Assembly: GCA_947479935.1 (NCBI GenBank)
Contig: CANKBG010000029.1
Location: 1 to 33,135 of the forward strand
Direction of reading: 5' to 3'
Origin: Comamonadaceae bacterium
GTDB lineage: Bacteria > Pseudomonadota > Gammaproteobacteria > Burkholderiales > Burkholderiaceae_C
DNA: 33,135 bases
Notes under the pieces: generated by a model
Seen by the model: the letters and a program-made list of their open reading frames with translations, nothing else
Told to the model about the DNA's origin: nothing
Databases searched by the model: none
Shown here: positions 7,958 to 15,892 of the stretch, in pieces
How positions within the stretch are numbered: the first letter of the stretch is position 1
Layout of the letters: the number at the start of each line of letters is the position of its first letter
Translations under genes and position numbers: made by a program

Positions 7958-9213
7958 GCTGTTTCGAGTTTCGAGAGGGTGGGAATTTTACGCACACCAA
8001 ACCAAGCAACGAGGACCACGCAACTCGACCACATCACTAAACCGTGTGCCAATGCCAGAAGGGGGTTGCTCATATGCGTTCCGATCCAAGTGCCCATGCC
8101 AAATGCTACCAACATCATAGAAAAGCCATTTAAAGCCGAGGCCGTACCTGCCATGTCAGGAAAGGGTCCAATGCAGCCACTTTGGCCGCACGGTTGATGC
8201 ACGCCATGCGCGATCAAAAAGAAATTGATGGGCAACATCACAACCCAAGGGCCAAACCATGTTTGTCCCGGCCCCTCATAAGCGATTAAAAGCATGAGTA
8301 CGCCTGAAAAAAAGCTTAGAAAACTTGCATAAACAACGCATGTTTGAATACTGATGCGCAACAATAACCAACGGCAAATGAAAGTACCCACAATGTACGA
8401 TAGTGACATGGTGACCATGAGCAAGCCGTAGACGGTTTTGCTCAAACCCATGCTTTGCGTAAATACAAAAGAGGATGTTGCGAGGAAGGTAAAAAGTCCG
8501 GCGAAAGAAGCCGTAGAAAGTGCGCTGTAGGCTCTAAAGCTTGGGTTGCGAACGATTTTTTTTGTCGCTGCCCATAAAATCTTGGCTTCAAGCGCATTCG
8601 GGTTGGGTTGCTCCAAACTTTCATCAAAATAGAGGTAAATGAGCAAGCCTGTAGCCGACGCAAAAAGCACCAGACTGCTGAGTGCCCAACGCCACCCCAG
8701 AAAGTCAGTTAAGAAGCCGCCTACAGGGACGCAGGTGCACGCAATGAGGCCCAGCCCCGAGAGCGCTTGCGACATGACCCTTGCACCTTTTATGGGCTCG
8801 TATAAATCTCGCACAATGGCACGGGCAGCCATGACACACGCGCCCATGGCCACGCCTTGCAGGGTTCGTGCTGCAATGAGGGCTTCTATGTGGGGTGCCA
8901 GTGCGCAAATGACCGCAGAAACCGCATAAACAAAAATGCCACCCAACAACACGGGACGGCGGCCCCATTTGTCGGAGAGGGGACCCCAAAACAATTGAGA
9001 AGTACCGAAGGCCAGAAGCAACGCCGTTAAGGTGAGTTGCGCTTGAACCATGCTGGCGCCAAAGCCTTGCGTCAGTGCGGGCAGGGCAGGCAGGAACAGG
9101 TCTGTGGTCACAGGTTGCAAGCCAAGGAGTAAGGCTAACAATAAAACGATCATGAAATGGCTGCGCGGCAAGCTGCCGGCTTGCATCGGCAGGGCCTCGT
9201 CAATGGGTGTCAT
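7954..9213 (-). CDS. MFS multidrug exporter, Bcr/CflA type
   Basis: A 419-residue inner-membrane protein with about twelve hydrophobic helices, in the drug:proton antiporter group of the major facilitator superfamily. The loop 2-3 signature [16 protein letters not shown] is clear. The start of helix 1 ([20 protein letters not shown]) is typical of the Bcr/CflA subgroup. The ATG at 9211-9213 shares one base with the mutL stop (TGATG), and its stop overlaps miaA, so translation is probably coupled in both directions. An upstream in-frame start at 9288 would lie inside mutL and is not needed. The substrate is unknown. A drug-exporter family member between two DNA/RNA maintenance genes is likely a historical insertion into this operon. 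Confidence 0.9.
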   Translation of the reverse strand: MTPIDEALPMQAGSLPRSHFMIVLLLALLLGLQPVTTDLFLPALPALTQGFGASMVQAQLTLTALLLAFGTSQLFWGPLSDKWGRRPVLLGGIFVYAVSAVICALAPHIEALIAARTLQGVAMGACVMAARAIVRDLYEPIKGARVMSQALSGLGLIACTCVPVGGFLTDFLGWRWALSSLVLFASATGLLIYLYFDESLEQPNPNALEAKILWAATKKIVRNPSFRAYSALSTASFAGLFTFLATSSFVFTQSMGLSKTVYGLLMVTMSLSYIVGTFICRWLLLRISIQTCVVYASFLSFFSGVLMLLIAYEGPGQTWFGPWVVMLPINFFLIAHGVHQPCGQSGCIGPFPDMAGTASALNGFSMMLVAFGMGTWIGTHMSNPLLALAHGLVMWSSCVVLVAWFGVRKIPTLSKLETA

Positions 9214-11051
9214 CAACGACCCCTTAAAAACAGAGCATCTAATTCGCGCATGCCCACCTGTCGCCAAGTGGGCCGTCCATGATTGCATTGGTCGGACCGC
9301 TCGGTGGCTTCCATTTGTCTAAGCAGTGCGTTCATTTCATCTAAGCTGAGTTTTCGGTTGGCGCGAACTGCCCCGTGACAGGCCATGGTGGCCAATATTT
9401 CATTTTGTGCCCGCTGCACCACAGTGGCAGCGTCATGTTGCGCGAGTTCAGCCAAAACACTGCGCGCCAGTTCAACGCAATCGCCTTGTGCCAAGGACGT
9501 TGGCACAGCGCGCACAGCCAATGTTTTGGCAGACAAAGGCGACACCTCTAGCCCCAATTGCATCAGTACTTCGGCGCAGCTCTCGGCGGTGGCAATTTCT
9601 TGCGGTGTGGCAGAGAAAGAAGCAGGAATTAACAAGGGCTGGCTGCTAATTTGAGTGGTGTCGAATTGTTGTTTGAGGCGTTCATACACAATCCGTTCAT
9701 GGGCTGCATGCATGTCAACCACCACCAAACCTTGGGTGTTTTCTGCCAAGATGTAAACACCTTGAAGTTGTGCAATGGCTCGACCCAAGGGCCATTCATG
9801 TGCATCCTGACTTGCAACTTCTGGGACGCTATTTAATTGAAGTTTTTGGCTGGAAAACCCTGCAGGACTTTCTTCGGCTTGAGGCGGAGGGCGCCACAAG
9901 GCTTTCAAATCTGCCATCGCTCTGGCAGGGTCTTCATGCAAACGATCGGCGCCAAATGCCATGCCGCGTTGTGCCCACGTGTTTTGCGTGGGCGTCAGTG
10001 TGGAGGGCTGAATTGGCGCGGGTGTGGCCGTTAGAAGCTGCGCTCTGGGGACTGCCAAGGCGCTTTCAATGGCGTGTCGCATGGCTTGATGCACTTCCCG
10101 ACTTTCTCTGAAACGAACTTCAATTTTGGTGGGATGGACATTGACATCTACCCGTGTGGGGTCCATTTGCAAATACAGAACATACACAGGCTGCCGATGG
10201 CCGTGGAGAACATCTTCATAGGCACTGCGCGCGCCATGAGTGATGACTTTGTCTCGCACAAAGCGGCCATTCACATAAGCGAATTGTTGATCAGCACGCG
10301 CACGCGCCGCATCGGGCGTGCCGGCCCTGCCTCTGACATGCACGGGGCCAGAACGAAAATCGATGTTCACTGAAGAAGCCAAAAACTCTTCACCCAAGAC
10401 ATCGGCCAAACGCTGATTCCAGCCAGCTTCGCCTGGGTGACTGCGCCACTGCGCCACAATCTTGCCTTCATGCCAAATGGCGAAGCTGACTTCGGGGCGA
10501 ACCAATGCATGGCGCCTCACGGCTTCGATGCAATGCGCCAGTTCGGTGTTTTCAGACTTTAAAAAATGTCGACGTGCTGGGGTGGAGAAAAATAACTCTT
10601 TCACCTCAACGGTGGTGCCGGTGGCCCTGGCTGCAGGTTTCACTTCCCCCGTTTGGCCGTCCAACACGAAGGCACTGTAAGCGCCCTCGATTCGCGACAA
10701 GAGGCTCATCTCGGACACCGAGTTGATGGCCGCCAGGGCTTCGCCCCTGAAACCCATGGTGGCCACGGACTCCAAGTCTTGAAGGCTCACAATTTTGCTG
10801 GTAGCGTGGCGCTTTAAAGCCACAGGCAACTCATCTGCGGGTATGCCGCAGCCATCGTCTTCCAACGAAATGAGGCGGATCCCGCCACCTAAAAGTCTGA
10901 GCGTGATTTGACGGGCGCCCGCATCGATGGCGTTGTCGACCAATTCTCTGACCACGGAAGCAGGCCGCTCGACCACTTCGCCAGCTGCGATTTGGCTAAT
11001 CAGCACATCTGGCAATTCGCGGATGATTTGGCGGGGTAAAGGTTCAGACAT
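9213..11051 (-). CDS. mutL: DNA mismatch repair protein MutL
   Basis: MutL couples mismatch recognition by MutS to strand removal. The N-terminal GHKL ATPase motifs are present: ELVDNAIDAGA (Glu36, Asn40), DDGCGIP (65-71) and GFRGEAL (100-106). The C-terminal domain has DMHAAHERIVYE, matching the metal-binding endonuclease motif D-x-H-A-x2-E-x4-E, and a late CNHGRPT resembling the C-P-H-G-R-P motif. This suggests MutL itself nicks DNA, as in lineages lacking MutH. The ATG at 11049-11051 gives 612 aa. The frame extends to 11135 but those residues precede the conserved start (PLPRQIIRELPDVLISQIAAGEVVERP). No properly spaced Shine-Dalgarno is seen; TACAAT lies 6 nt before the ATG. Confidence 0.97.
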   Translation of the reverse strand: MSEPLPRQIIRELPDVLISQIAAGEVVERPASVVRELVDNAIDAGARQITLRLLGGGIRLISLEDDGCGIPADELPVALKRHATSKIVSLQDLESVATMGFRGEALAAINSVSEMSLLSRIEGAYSAFVLDGQTGEVKPAARATGTTVEVKELFFSTPARRHFLKSENTELAHCIEAVRRHALVRPEVSFAIWHEGKIVAQWRSHPGEAGWNQRLADVLGEEFLASSVNIDFRSGPVHVRGRAGTPDAARARADQQFAYVNGRFVRDKVITHGARSAYEDVLHGHRQPVYVLYLQMDPTRVDVNVHPTKIEVRFRESREVHQAMRHAIESALAVPRAQLLTATPAPIQPSTLTPTQNTWAQRGMAFGADRLHEDPARAMADLKALWRPPPQAEESPAGFSSQKLQLNSVPEVASQDAHEWPLGRAIAQLQGVYILAENTQGLVVVDMHAAHERIVYERLKQQFDTTQISSQPLLIPASFSATPQEIATAESCAEVLMQLGLEVSPLSAKTLAVRAVPTSLAQGDCVELARSVLAELAQHDAATVVQRAQNEILATMACHGAVRANRKLSLDEMNALLRQMEATERSDQCNHGRPTWRQVGMRELDALFLRGR

Positions 11052-11057
11052 CCTCAA

Positions 11058-11063
11058 ATTGTA
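11058..11063 (-). promoter_or_regulatory. Candidate -10 box for mutL
   Basis: On the minus strand TACAAT is followed by TTGAGG and then the mutL ATG. If it is a -10 element, transcription would start at or within a base or two of the ATG. No convincing -35 hexamer is present 16-18 nt upstream, so support is limited. Confidence 0.35.
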
Positions 11064-11115
11064 GGTGCTTGGAGGCGGCTGCGTCTGTTGGAGATCGGTA
11101 AGTGGTGTCGAGGGG

Positions 11116-11143
11116 TTGGATAGGCCGCCAAGCAAGGGATAAT
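11116..11143 (+). promoter_or_regulatory. Candidate promoter of dedA (leaderless arrangement)
   Basis: TTGGAT (11116-11121) and GATAAT (11138-11143) are separated by 16 nt and resemble sigma-70 -35 and -10 boxes. Only 6 nt separate the -10 box from the dedA ATG at 11150, so the predicted transcription start falls on or next to the start codon. An AAGGGA that could act as a distant Shine-Dalgarno overlaps the -10 box and would not be in the transcript. Confidence 0.5.
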
Positions 11144-11149
11144 CTGGGA

Positions 11150-11785
11150 ATGGACATCTTGATGCAATTATTGGATTTTGTACTGCACGTTGACCGTTAT
11201 TTGGAAACGTTTGTAAGCGACTACGGGGCGTGGGTCTATGCCCTTTTGTTTCTGATCATTTTTGTAGAAACCGGTCTGGTGGTGATGCCCTTCTTGCCTG
11301 GCGACTCTCTGCTCTTTGTGGTGGGAACTCTCTGCGGCACGGGACTTTTAAGCCTCCCTTTGGTCATGGGCTTGCTGGTGGTGGCGGCCATTTCAGGCGA
11401 TCAGCTGAATTACCGCATTGGCAGGTACTTTGGACCCAAGGTTTTTCAGTGGGAAAACTCACGATTTTTCAACCGAGCCGCTTTTGAAAGGGCGCACAAT
11501 TTTTACGAAACCTACGGCGGCATTACCATCGTGTTGGCGCGTTTCATGCCGTTTATTCGCACATTTGTCCCCTTTGTCGCAGGCGTGGCCGCCATGACGC
11601 CTTCACGGTTTGTTTTGTTCAATGTGGCAGGTGGATTGATATGGGTTTGCGGCCTCACAGGTGCTGGCTATCTTTTTGGTGAAACCGAGTTTGTGAAGGC
11701 CCATCTCAGTCAAATTATTTGGGCCATGATTTTTGTGCCTGGATTGTTGGCGCTCTGGGGCGCTTGGCGCGCGCAACGAACTTAA
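11150..11785 (+). CDS. DedA family membrane protein
   Basis: A 211-residue inner-membrane protein of the DedA (SNARE-associated/VTT domain) family. Members act in envelope homeostasis; some recycle undecaprenyl phosphate or other phospholipids and support proton-motive force and antimicrobial resistance. Conserved segments are MPFLPGDSLLFVVGTLCGTG near residue 45, ISGDQLNYRIGRYFG near 85, and the re-entrant-loop RFMPFIRTFVPFVAGVAAM near 135, with basic and acidic residues inside hydrophobic stretches as expected. The ATG at 11150 is preferred over the upstream in-frame start at 11102, which would add 16 polar residues. It sits between mutL and amiC on the opposite strand, convergent with amiC. 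Confidence 0.92.
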   Translation: MDILMQLLDFVLHVDRYLETFVSDYGAWVYALLFLIIFVETGLVVMPFLPGDSLLFVVGTLCGTGLLSLPLVMGLLVVAAISGDQLNYRIGRYFGPKVFQWENSRFFNRAAFERAHNFYETYGGITIVLARFMPFIRTFVPFVAGVAAMTPSRFVLFNVAGGLIWVCGLTGAGYLFGETEFVKAHLSQIIWAMIFVPGLLALWGAWRAQRT

Positions 11786-11803
11786 AGGGATGGCACTTTA
11801 AGT
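11780..11803. terminator. Inverted repeat spanning the dedA and amiC stop codons
   Basis: ACTTAAAG (11780-11787) is the exact inverse of CTTTAAGT (11796-11803), with an 8-nt loop. The dedA stop TAA lies in the left arm and the amiC stop TAA (complement) in the right arm. The stem is AT-rich and not followed by a long U tract, so it may be a weak bidirectional terminator or a 3'-end stability hairpin. Confidence 0.4.
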
Positions 11804-13111
11804 GGATCGTTTTCGCGCAAGAGGTGGATTGCGTTCAAAGTACTTTTGCAGTCCCTTCACCAGTGCATCGGCGATGCTATTTTGATAATTGGGATCAGAC
11901 AATTTCGCTTCTTCATCGGGGTTGCTGATGAAAGCTGTTTCAACCAAAACGCTTGGAATATCAGGGGCTTTTAAAACTGCAAAACCCGCTTGCTCCACCT
12001 TGGGTTTGTGGAGTCTTCCAACGCTGCCAATTTCTCGCAAAATGGCACCTCCCAAATTCAAGCTGTCCTTAATTTGAGCGGATGTACTCATGTCAAGTAA
12101 GGCTTGCTGCAGTTGGGAATCTTTCACACCAAAGTTCATGCCACCAATCAGATCGGCTTTATTTTCTTGGGAGGCCATCCATCGAGCTGCACTGCTAGAG
12201 GCGGCGCCATGACTCAAAGCAAACACACTGGCGCCTTGAGCGTTAGGAGTGAAAAAAGCATCGGCATGCACACTCACAAATAAATCGGCTTGTACTTTCC
12301 TGGCCTTTTGGACGCGAATATGGAGGGGTACAAAGTAATCAGCATCACGCGTCAGATAGGCGCGCATGGGGCTGCCCTTGACGTTGCTGGCATTGATTCG
12401 ATCTCGAAGCTTCAAAGCGATTTGAAGCACCACATCTTTTTCCTTGGTGCCATTGGGTCCCACGGCCCCTGGGTCTTCGCCGCCGTGGCCAGCATCAATG
12501 GCCACCACAATCAGTCTGTCGGTGATGGGGGGTGTCTGCACTGCGGGGTTGCCGGCCGTTGGCGGTAACCCATTTTGCGAGGCAGCAGGATTTGTATTGG
12601 CTGAGCCAAGATGTTGATTTTTGTTAAGCCAATCACTTAAAGCATCGTTGCTTTGTGTGCGTTCTGCAATCCAACTCTCTAGGGGATCTACAGGCGTGCT
12701 GGGGTACAGATCTAAAACCAATCGATGCTGATAACTGCCTACGGGCGTGAGAGCAAAAACTTGGGGTTGCACGGGTTGCTTCAAATCAAACACCATGCGC
12801 ACAACGCCTGGGCTGTTTTGCGCTACACGCACGCCAGTGATATTGGGGTCATCGGGTTTTATTTTTCCGACCCATTCTTTGATGGAAGGATTTAAATCCA
12901 AGCCTTCAATGTCAATGGCCAAGCGAGGTGGCGAGGGCACAAAGGTGTACTTTGTTTTGAGAGCAGCATCCGATTCCAAGGTGACGCGTGAGTAGTCCTT
13001 GGCCGGCCACACCCTGACCGCTAGCAGGGTTGCACCTCGGCTAATGTCCGCCCAACCCATCATCAGGGCTAGGCTAGACACTTTTAACCAATCACGTCTT
13101 TGTAAGGGCAT
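11798..13111 (-). CDS. amiC: N-acetylmuramoyl-L-alanine amidase (AmiC-like, AMIN + Amidase_3)
   Basis: A periplasmic amidase that cuts the amide bond between MurNAc and the stem peptide to split septal peptidoglycan. From the ATG at 13109-13111 (437 aa) the N-terminus MPLQRRDWLKVSSLALMMG carries a twin-arginine export motif (RRDWLK), as in E. coli AmiC. An AMIN targeting domain occupies about residues 30-140. A Ser/Pro/Asn-rich linker follows to about 195, then the zinc amidase: VVAIDAGHGGEDPGA (first His ligand near 209), SVHADAFF and VLVETAFISN with the catalytic Glu. A TTG start at 13135 is possible but places the Arg pair further inside. It overlaps tsaE by 20 nt and is therefore coupled to it. 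Activation by EnvC/NlpD-type partners is expected from the family. Confidence 0.95.
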   Translation of the reverse strand: MPLQRRDWLKVSSLALMMGWADISRGATLLAVRVWPAKDYSRVTLESDAALKTKYTFVPSPPRLAIDIEGLDLNPSIKEWVGKIKPDDPNITGVRVAQNSPGVVRMVFDLKQPVQPQVFALTPVGSYQHRLVLDLYPSTPVDPLESWIAERTQSNDALSDWLNKNQHLGSANTNPAASQNGLPPTAGNPAVQTPPITDRLIVVAIDAGHGGEDPGAVGPNGTKEKDVVLQIALKLRDRINASNVKGSPMRAYLTRDADYFVPLHIRVQKARKVQADLFVSVHADAFFTPNAQGASVFALSHGAASSSAARWMASQENKADLIGGMNFGVKDSQLQQALLDMSTSAQIKDSLNLGGAILREIGSVGRLHKPKVEQAGFAVLKAPDIPSVLVETAFISNPDEEAKLSDPNYQNSIADALVKGLQKYFERNPPLARKRST

Positions 13112-13700
13112 GGCGAGAGGCTTGAGAATTTGCAAGGGCAGGACATAAATTCAATAAGCCTTGCAAAATAGACAGCCCTTTGGGCGTGTGTGTTTCGCTC
13201 ACCACTAAGCGGCCTTCTGCTTCGTTGACTGTGATGGCCAGTTTCAAATCAGCGTCGGGCAACATGCCTCGTGCTTGTTCAGGCCATTCGGCTATTTTTA
13301 AACCCGAACTGGCAAATAAATCGCGAAAGCCGGCTTCTTCAAATTCTTGAGGATCGTTGAATCGATAGAAATCAAAATGCCATATGTTCAGAATTTCAGG
13401 CCTCATGGGGGCACTTGAAGGCGTTGCTGAGGTAAGCGATACCTCATGGGGTTCGACCACCGCATAGGTAGGGCTTTTAATGCGGCCTTCTACCCCTAGT
13501 GCCTTGAGCAGGTGCCTGACAAAAGTGGTCTTGCCAGCACCTAGATCACCTTGAAGTTCGATGTAGGCATCTCTGAGTTCCACTTGCTGAGCCAGAGCTG
13601 CGGCAAATTTTTGCGTTTGGCTTTCATCCGCCCATAGCCAACTGGCCGTGCCAAAGGGCTCGGGAGTTCCTACAATCGCAGGGTGAACAACACGCATCAT
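13092..13700 (-). CDS. tsaE: tRNA threonylcarbamoyladenosine biosynthesis ATPase TsaE
   Basis: TsaE is the ATPase that turns over the TsaB-TsaD complex making t6A37 in ANN-decoding tRNAs. The P-loop GDLGAGKTTF is at residues 51-60, the switch-like SPTYAVVEPHE near 78, and the conserved HFDFYRFNDPQEFEEAGFRDLF near 108. At 202 residues it is longer than the usual ~150: there is an N-terminal extension of about 20, a Ser/Thr/Pro-rich insert after VVEPHE, and a C-terminal tail of about 25. Two consecutive ATGs (13700, 13697) are possible. The gene is divergent from queG and overlaps amiC. Confidence 0.95.
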   Translation of the reverse strand: MMRVVHPAIVGTPEPFGTASWLWADESQTQKFAAALAQQVELRDAYIELQGDLGAGKTTFVRHLLKALGVEGRIKSPTYAVVEPHEVSLTSATPSSAPMRPEILNIWHFDFYRFNDPQEFEEAGFRDLFASSGLKIAEWPEQARGMLPDADLKLAITVNEAEGRLVVSETHTPKGLSILQGLLNLCPALANSQASRHALTKT

Positions 13701-13730
13701 TCTCTTTCTGGTACTTCAAGCGCTGGCGCA

Positions 13731-14828
13731 ATGGACGCCGTTGCTCTGTGGTCTAAGCTACAAATTGCCGCTCAGGAACAGGGATTTTCGCAAATTGGCG
13801 TCTCAGATGTTAATTTGACCGAAGCTGAGCCGGGTCTAAAGGCCTGGCTTGAAGCCGGATTCCATGGCAGCATGAACTATATGGCAAGCCATGGCCTAAA
13901 ACGTGCCCGACCGGCAGAATTGGTGCCTGGCACACTCAGTGTCATTACAGTTCGAATGGATTACTTGCCGGGTAACTTGGCTGAGTTGTCGGTAGAGTCT
14001 GAAGGGCAAGCATTGAATCGGCCCACTCAAGGCGTGGTTTCAGTTTATGCCAGAGGGCGGGACTATCACAAGGTCATGCGCAGCCGACTGCAAAAGCTTC
14101 AACATCGCATGGCTGAATTGATAGGCCCTTTTGGTCACAGAGTTTTTACTGATTCTGCGCCCGTTATGGAAGCCGAGTTGGCAGTTCGCAGTGGCCAAGG
14201 CTGGCGAGGTAAAAACACGTTGGTATTGCAAAGAGATGCGGGCTCCTTTTTCTTTTTGGGCGAATTGTTTGTCGACCTGGCATTGCCAAGCACAGAGGCC
14301 ATCACAACGCATTGCGGATCATGCACGGCTTGTATCGACCTGTGTCCTACTCGAGCCATTGTGGCGCCTTATCAGTTGGATGCCAGGCGTTGTATTTCTT
14401 ATCTCACCATCGAACATGAAGGTGAAATACCCCATGAACTGCGCCCCCTGATTGGGAATCGAATTTATGGTTGTGACGATTGCCAATGGGCTTGTCCTTG
14501 GAATAAATACGCCAAACGAAGTACCCTGCCAGACTTTGATGCGCGGGAACCATTGAAGGCGCCTCAATTGACCGATTTACTTCAATGGGATGAAGCGACT
14601 TTTTTAAGCATGACAGAAGGCAGTGCCATCAGGCGCATTGGCCATGCCAGATGGATTCGAAACGTGGCTTTGGCTGCGGGCAATGCATTGAGTAAAGTTG
14701 GAACTCAAACTGAAAAAATTTCATCTCAAGACGCGGATGCTTTGGTGAATGCATTGAGACCTTGGTTGGTGCATTCCGATCCTGTGGTTCAAGAGCAAGT
14801 GGCCTGGTCACTGGCCCAAAGAAATTAA
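13731..14828 (+). CDS. queG: Epoxyqueuosine reductase QueG
   Basis: QueG reduces epoxyqueuosine to queuosine in the anticodon wobble position of tRNAs for Asn, Asp, His and Tyr, using cobalamin and two [4Fe-4S] clusters. Both cluster motifs are clear: CGSCTACIDLCPTRAI near residue 195 and YGCDDCQWACPWNKYA near 245. The preceding segment SGQGWRGKNTLVL and the N-terminal FHGSMNYMASH fit the family. The ATG at 13731 gives 365 aa. A GTG at 13683 would add 16 residues but would overlap the divergent tsaE start; neither has a good Shine-Dalgarno, so the start is uncertain. The stop overlaps that of the convergent AEC gene. Confidence 0.95.
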   Translation: MDAVALWSKLQIAAQEQGFSQIGVSDVNLTEAEPGLKAWLEAGFHGSMNYMASHGLKRARPAELVPGTLSVITVRMDYLPGNLAELSVESEGQALNRPTQGVVSVYARGRDYHKVMRSRLQKLQHRMAELIGPFGHRVFTDSAPVMEAELAVRSGQGWRGKNTLVLQRDAGSFFFLGELFVDLALPSTEAITTHCGSCTACIDLCPTRAIVAPYQLDARRCISYLTIEHEGEIPHELRPLIGNRIYGCDDCQWACPWNKYAKRSTLPDFDAREPLKAPQLTDLLQWDEATFLSMTEGSAIRRIGHARWIRNVALAAGNALSKVGTQTEKISSQDADALVNALRPWLVHSDPVVQEQVAWSLAQRN

Positions 14829-15742
14829 AACTTCAAGCCACCCAGCACGCCGAGTGCAAACGGCAAACTCAAAACACCCAGCAGGGTGGACAAGGTGACA
14901 AGGCCTGCAACATAGGCTCCGTTGTAGCCCATTCTGGATGCCAGTACATAGCATGTGGATGCAGTTGGCAAACCCGAAAAAATAAGCAGCACAGTGGTTT
15001 GCAAAGGGGACAGTTGAAAAACCTGAGCCAATGCCCAAGCCAAACAAGGCACCAAAAAGTGCTTGACTGTGAGTACCAAGGTACCCAAGAATTTACCCTG
15101 GTTAAGGGCCTTCAATTCCATGCCAGCGCCTGCTGCCATGAGGCCCAATGCCAAAGACGCTGCGCCAATACGAGACAAGCTGGGATCTAACACGTCAGGC
15201 ACTCTGAAGCCCCCTAAATTAAAAGCCAATCCGCTGGTGGTGGCTAATATGAGAGGGTTGCGAATCAGTTCGCGCAAAAAACCCGATTCGCCTTGGCGTG
15301 CCATGGGCCAAACAGCACCCACATTGAACATGGGAACACAAAATCCAATGAGCACAGCAATGAGTAGCAGACCTTCACTGCCTGTTAAACGTTCTACCAA
15401 GGCCAGGGCGATGAATGAATTGAATCGGAAGCCGATTTGGGCGCTGGCTGCGTGGTCTCTGCGGTCTATTTTGGAGCCAATCCAAGGCCAGTAAGGCATG
15501 CTGTTGCTGATCAAAATAGCCGAAAAGCCCATTGCCAATCCAGCTAGCAAAAAGCTAGACGTTGCTTGGATGTCTAGGGGGCTTTTCACAATGGAGTGAA
15601 ACAGCAAAATTGGAAACAAAAAGTAATACACCAGGAATTCGACTTGTTGCCAAAGGGGCCGATTCAAGGGTGTGTGACGGCACAAGAAGTAACCGCACAA
15701 AATCAGGGAAAAATCTGGGAGTAAAAGCTGAGCGTAGTTCAC
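14825..15742 (-). CDS. AEC (auxin efflux carrier) family transporter
   Basis: A 305-residue membrane protein with about ten helices in two halves, starting MNYAQLLLPDFSLILCGYFLCR. This is characteristic of the AEC family, whose bacterial members export or exchange malate, malonate and other organic acids. The C-terminal half has the family features LTVKHFLVPCLAW and IFSGLPTASTCYVLASRMG. The start is GTG at 15742, because no in-frame ATG precedes the first helix and a promoter-like pair ends 6 nt upstream. GAGG directly abuts the start codon, too close to act as a Shine-Dalgarno. Substrate unknown. Confidence 0.9.
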   Translation of the reverse strand: MNYAQLLLPDFSLILCGYFLCRHTPLNRPLWQQVEFLVYYFLFPILLFHSIVKSPLDIQATSSFLLAGLAMGFSAILISNSMPYWPWIGSKIDRRDHAASAQIGFRFNSFIALALVERLTGSEGLLLIAVLIGFCVPMFNVGAVWPMARQGESGFLRELIRNPLILATTSGLAFNLGGFRVPDVLDPSLSRIGAASLALGLMAAGAGMELKALNQGKFLGTLVLTVKHFLVPCLAWALAQVFQLSPLQTTVLLIFSGLPTASTCYVLASRMGYNGAYVAGLVTLSTLLGVLSLPFALGVLGGLKF

Positions 15743-15748
15743 CCTCGT

Positions 15749-15776
15749 AGCATAACGGCAGACTTTGAGGTTTCAA
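15749..15776 (-). promoter_or_regulatory. Candidate promoter of the AEC transporter gene (leaderless arrangement)
   Basis: On the minus strand TTGAAA (15776-15771) and TATGCT (15754-15749) are separated by 16 nt. The GTG start codon begins 6 nt after the -10-like box, so the transcript would have almost no leader. The pair lies back to back with the xerD promoter. Confidence 0.45.
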
Positions 15777-15779
15777 AAC

Positions 15780-15808
15780 TTCAAAGTGATTCAGTTATTG
15801 CTTATGAT
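15780..15808 (+). promoter_or_regulatory. Candidate promoter of the leader ORF-xerD unit
   Basis: TTCAAA (15780-15785), 17 nt spacer, TATGAT (15803-15808), followed 16 nt later by GAGGAG and the leader ATG at 15836. This is a reasonable sigma-70-like arrangement with a normal-length leader. Confidence 0.5.
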
Positions 15809-15835
15809 GCAAGTTGGTCTAACTGAGGAGTTTTG

Positions 15836-15892
15836 ATGAACCGTCGTTTGAGTTGGGATGCGACTGAAGACTCGATTGATGAGCTCAGATAG
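15836..15892 (+). CDS. 18-codon leader ORF overlapping the xerD start
   Basis: ATG at 15836 is preceded by GAGGAG with 5-nt spacing, the best Shine-Dalgarno in this part of the window. It encodes MNRRLSWDATEDSIDELR and stops with TAG at 15890-15892. The frame is +1 relative to xerD, and the ORF covers both possible xerD start codons (15858 and 15879). It may be a leader peptide that couples or limits xerD translation, or a natural N-terminus joined by frameshift, or the trace of a one-base indel. The peptide is not recognised. Confidence 0.4.
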   Translation: MNRRLSWDATEDSIDELR

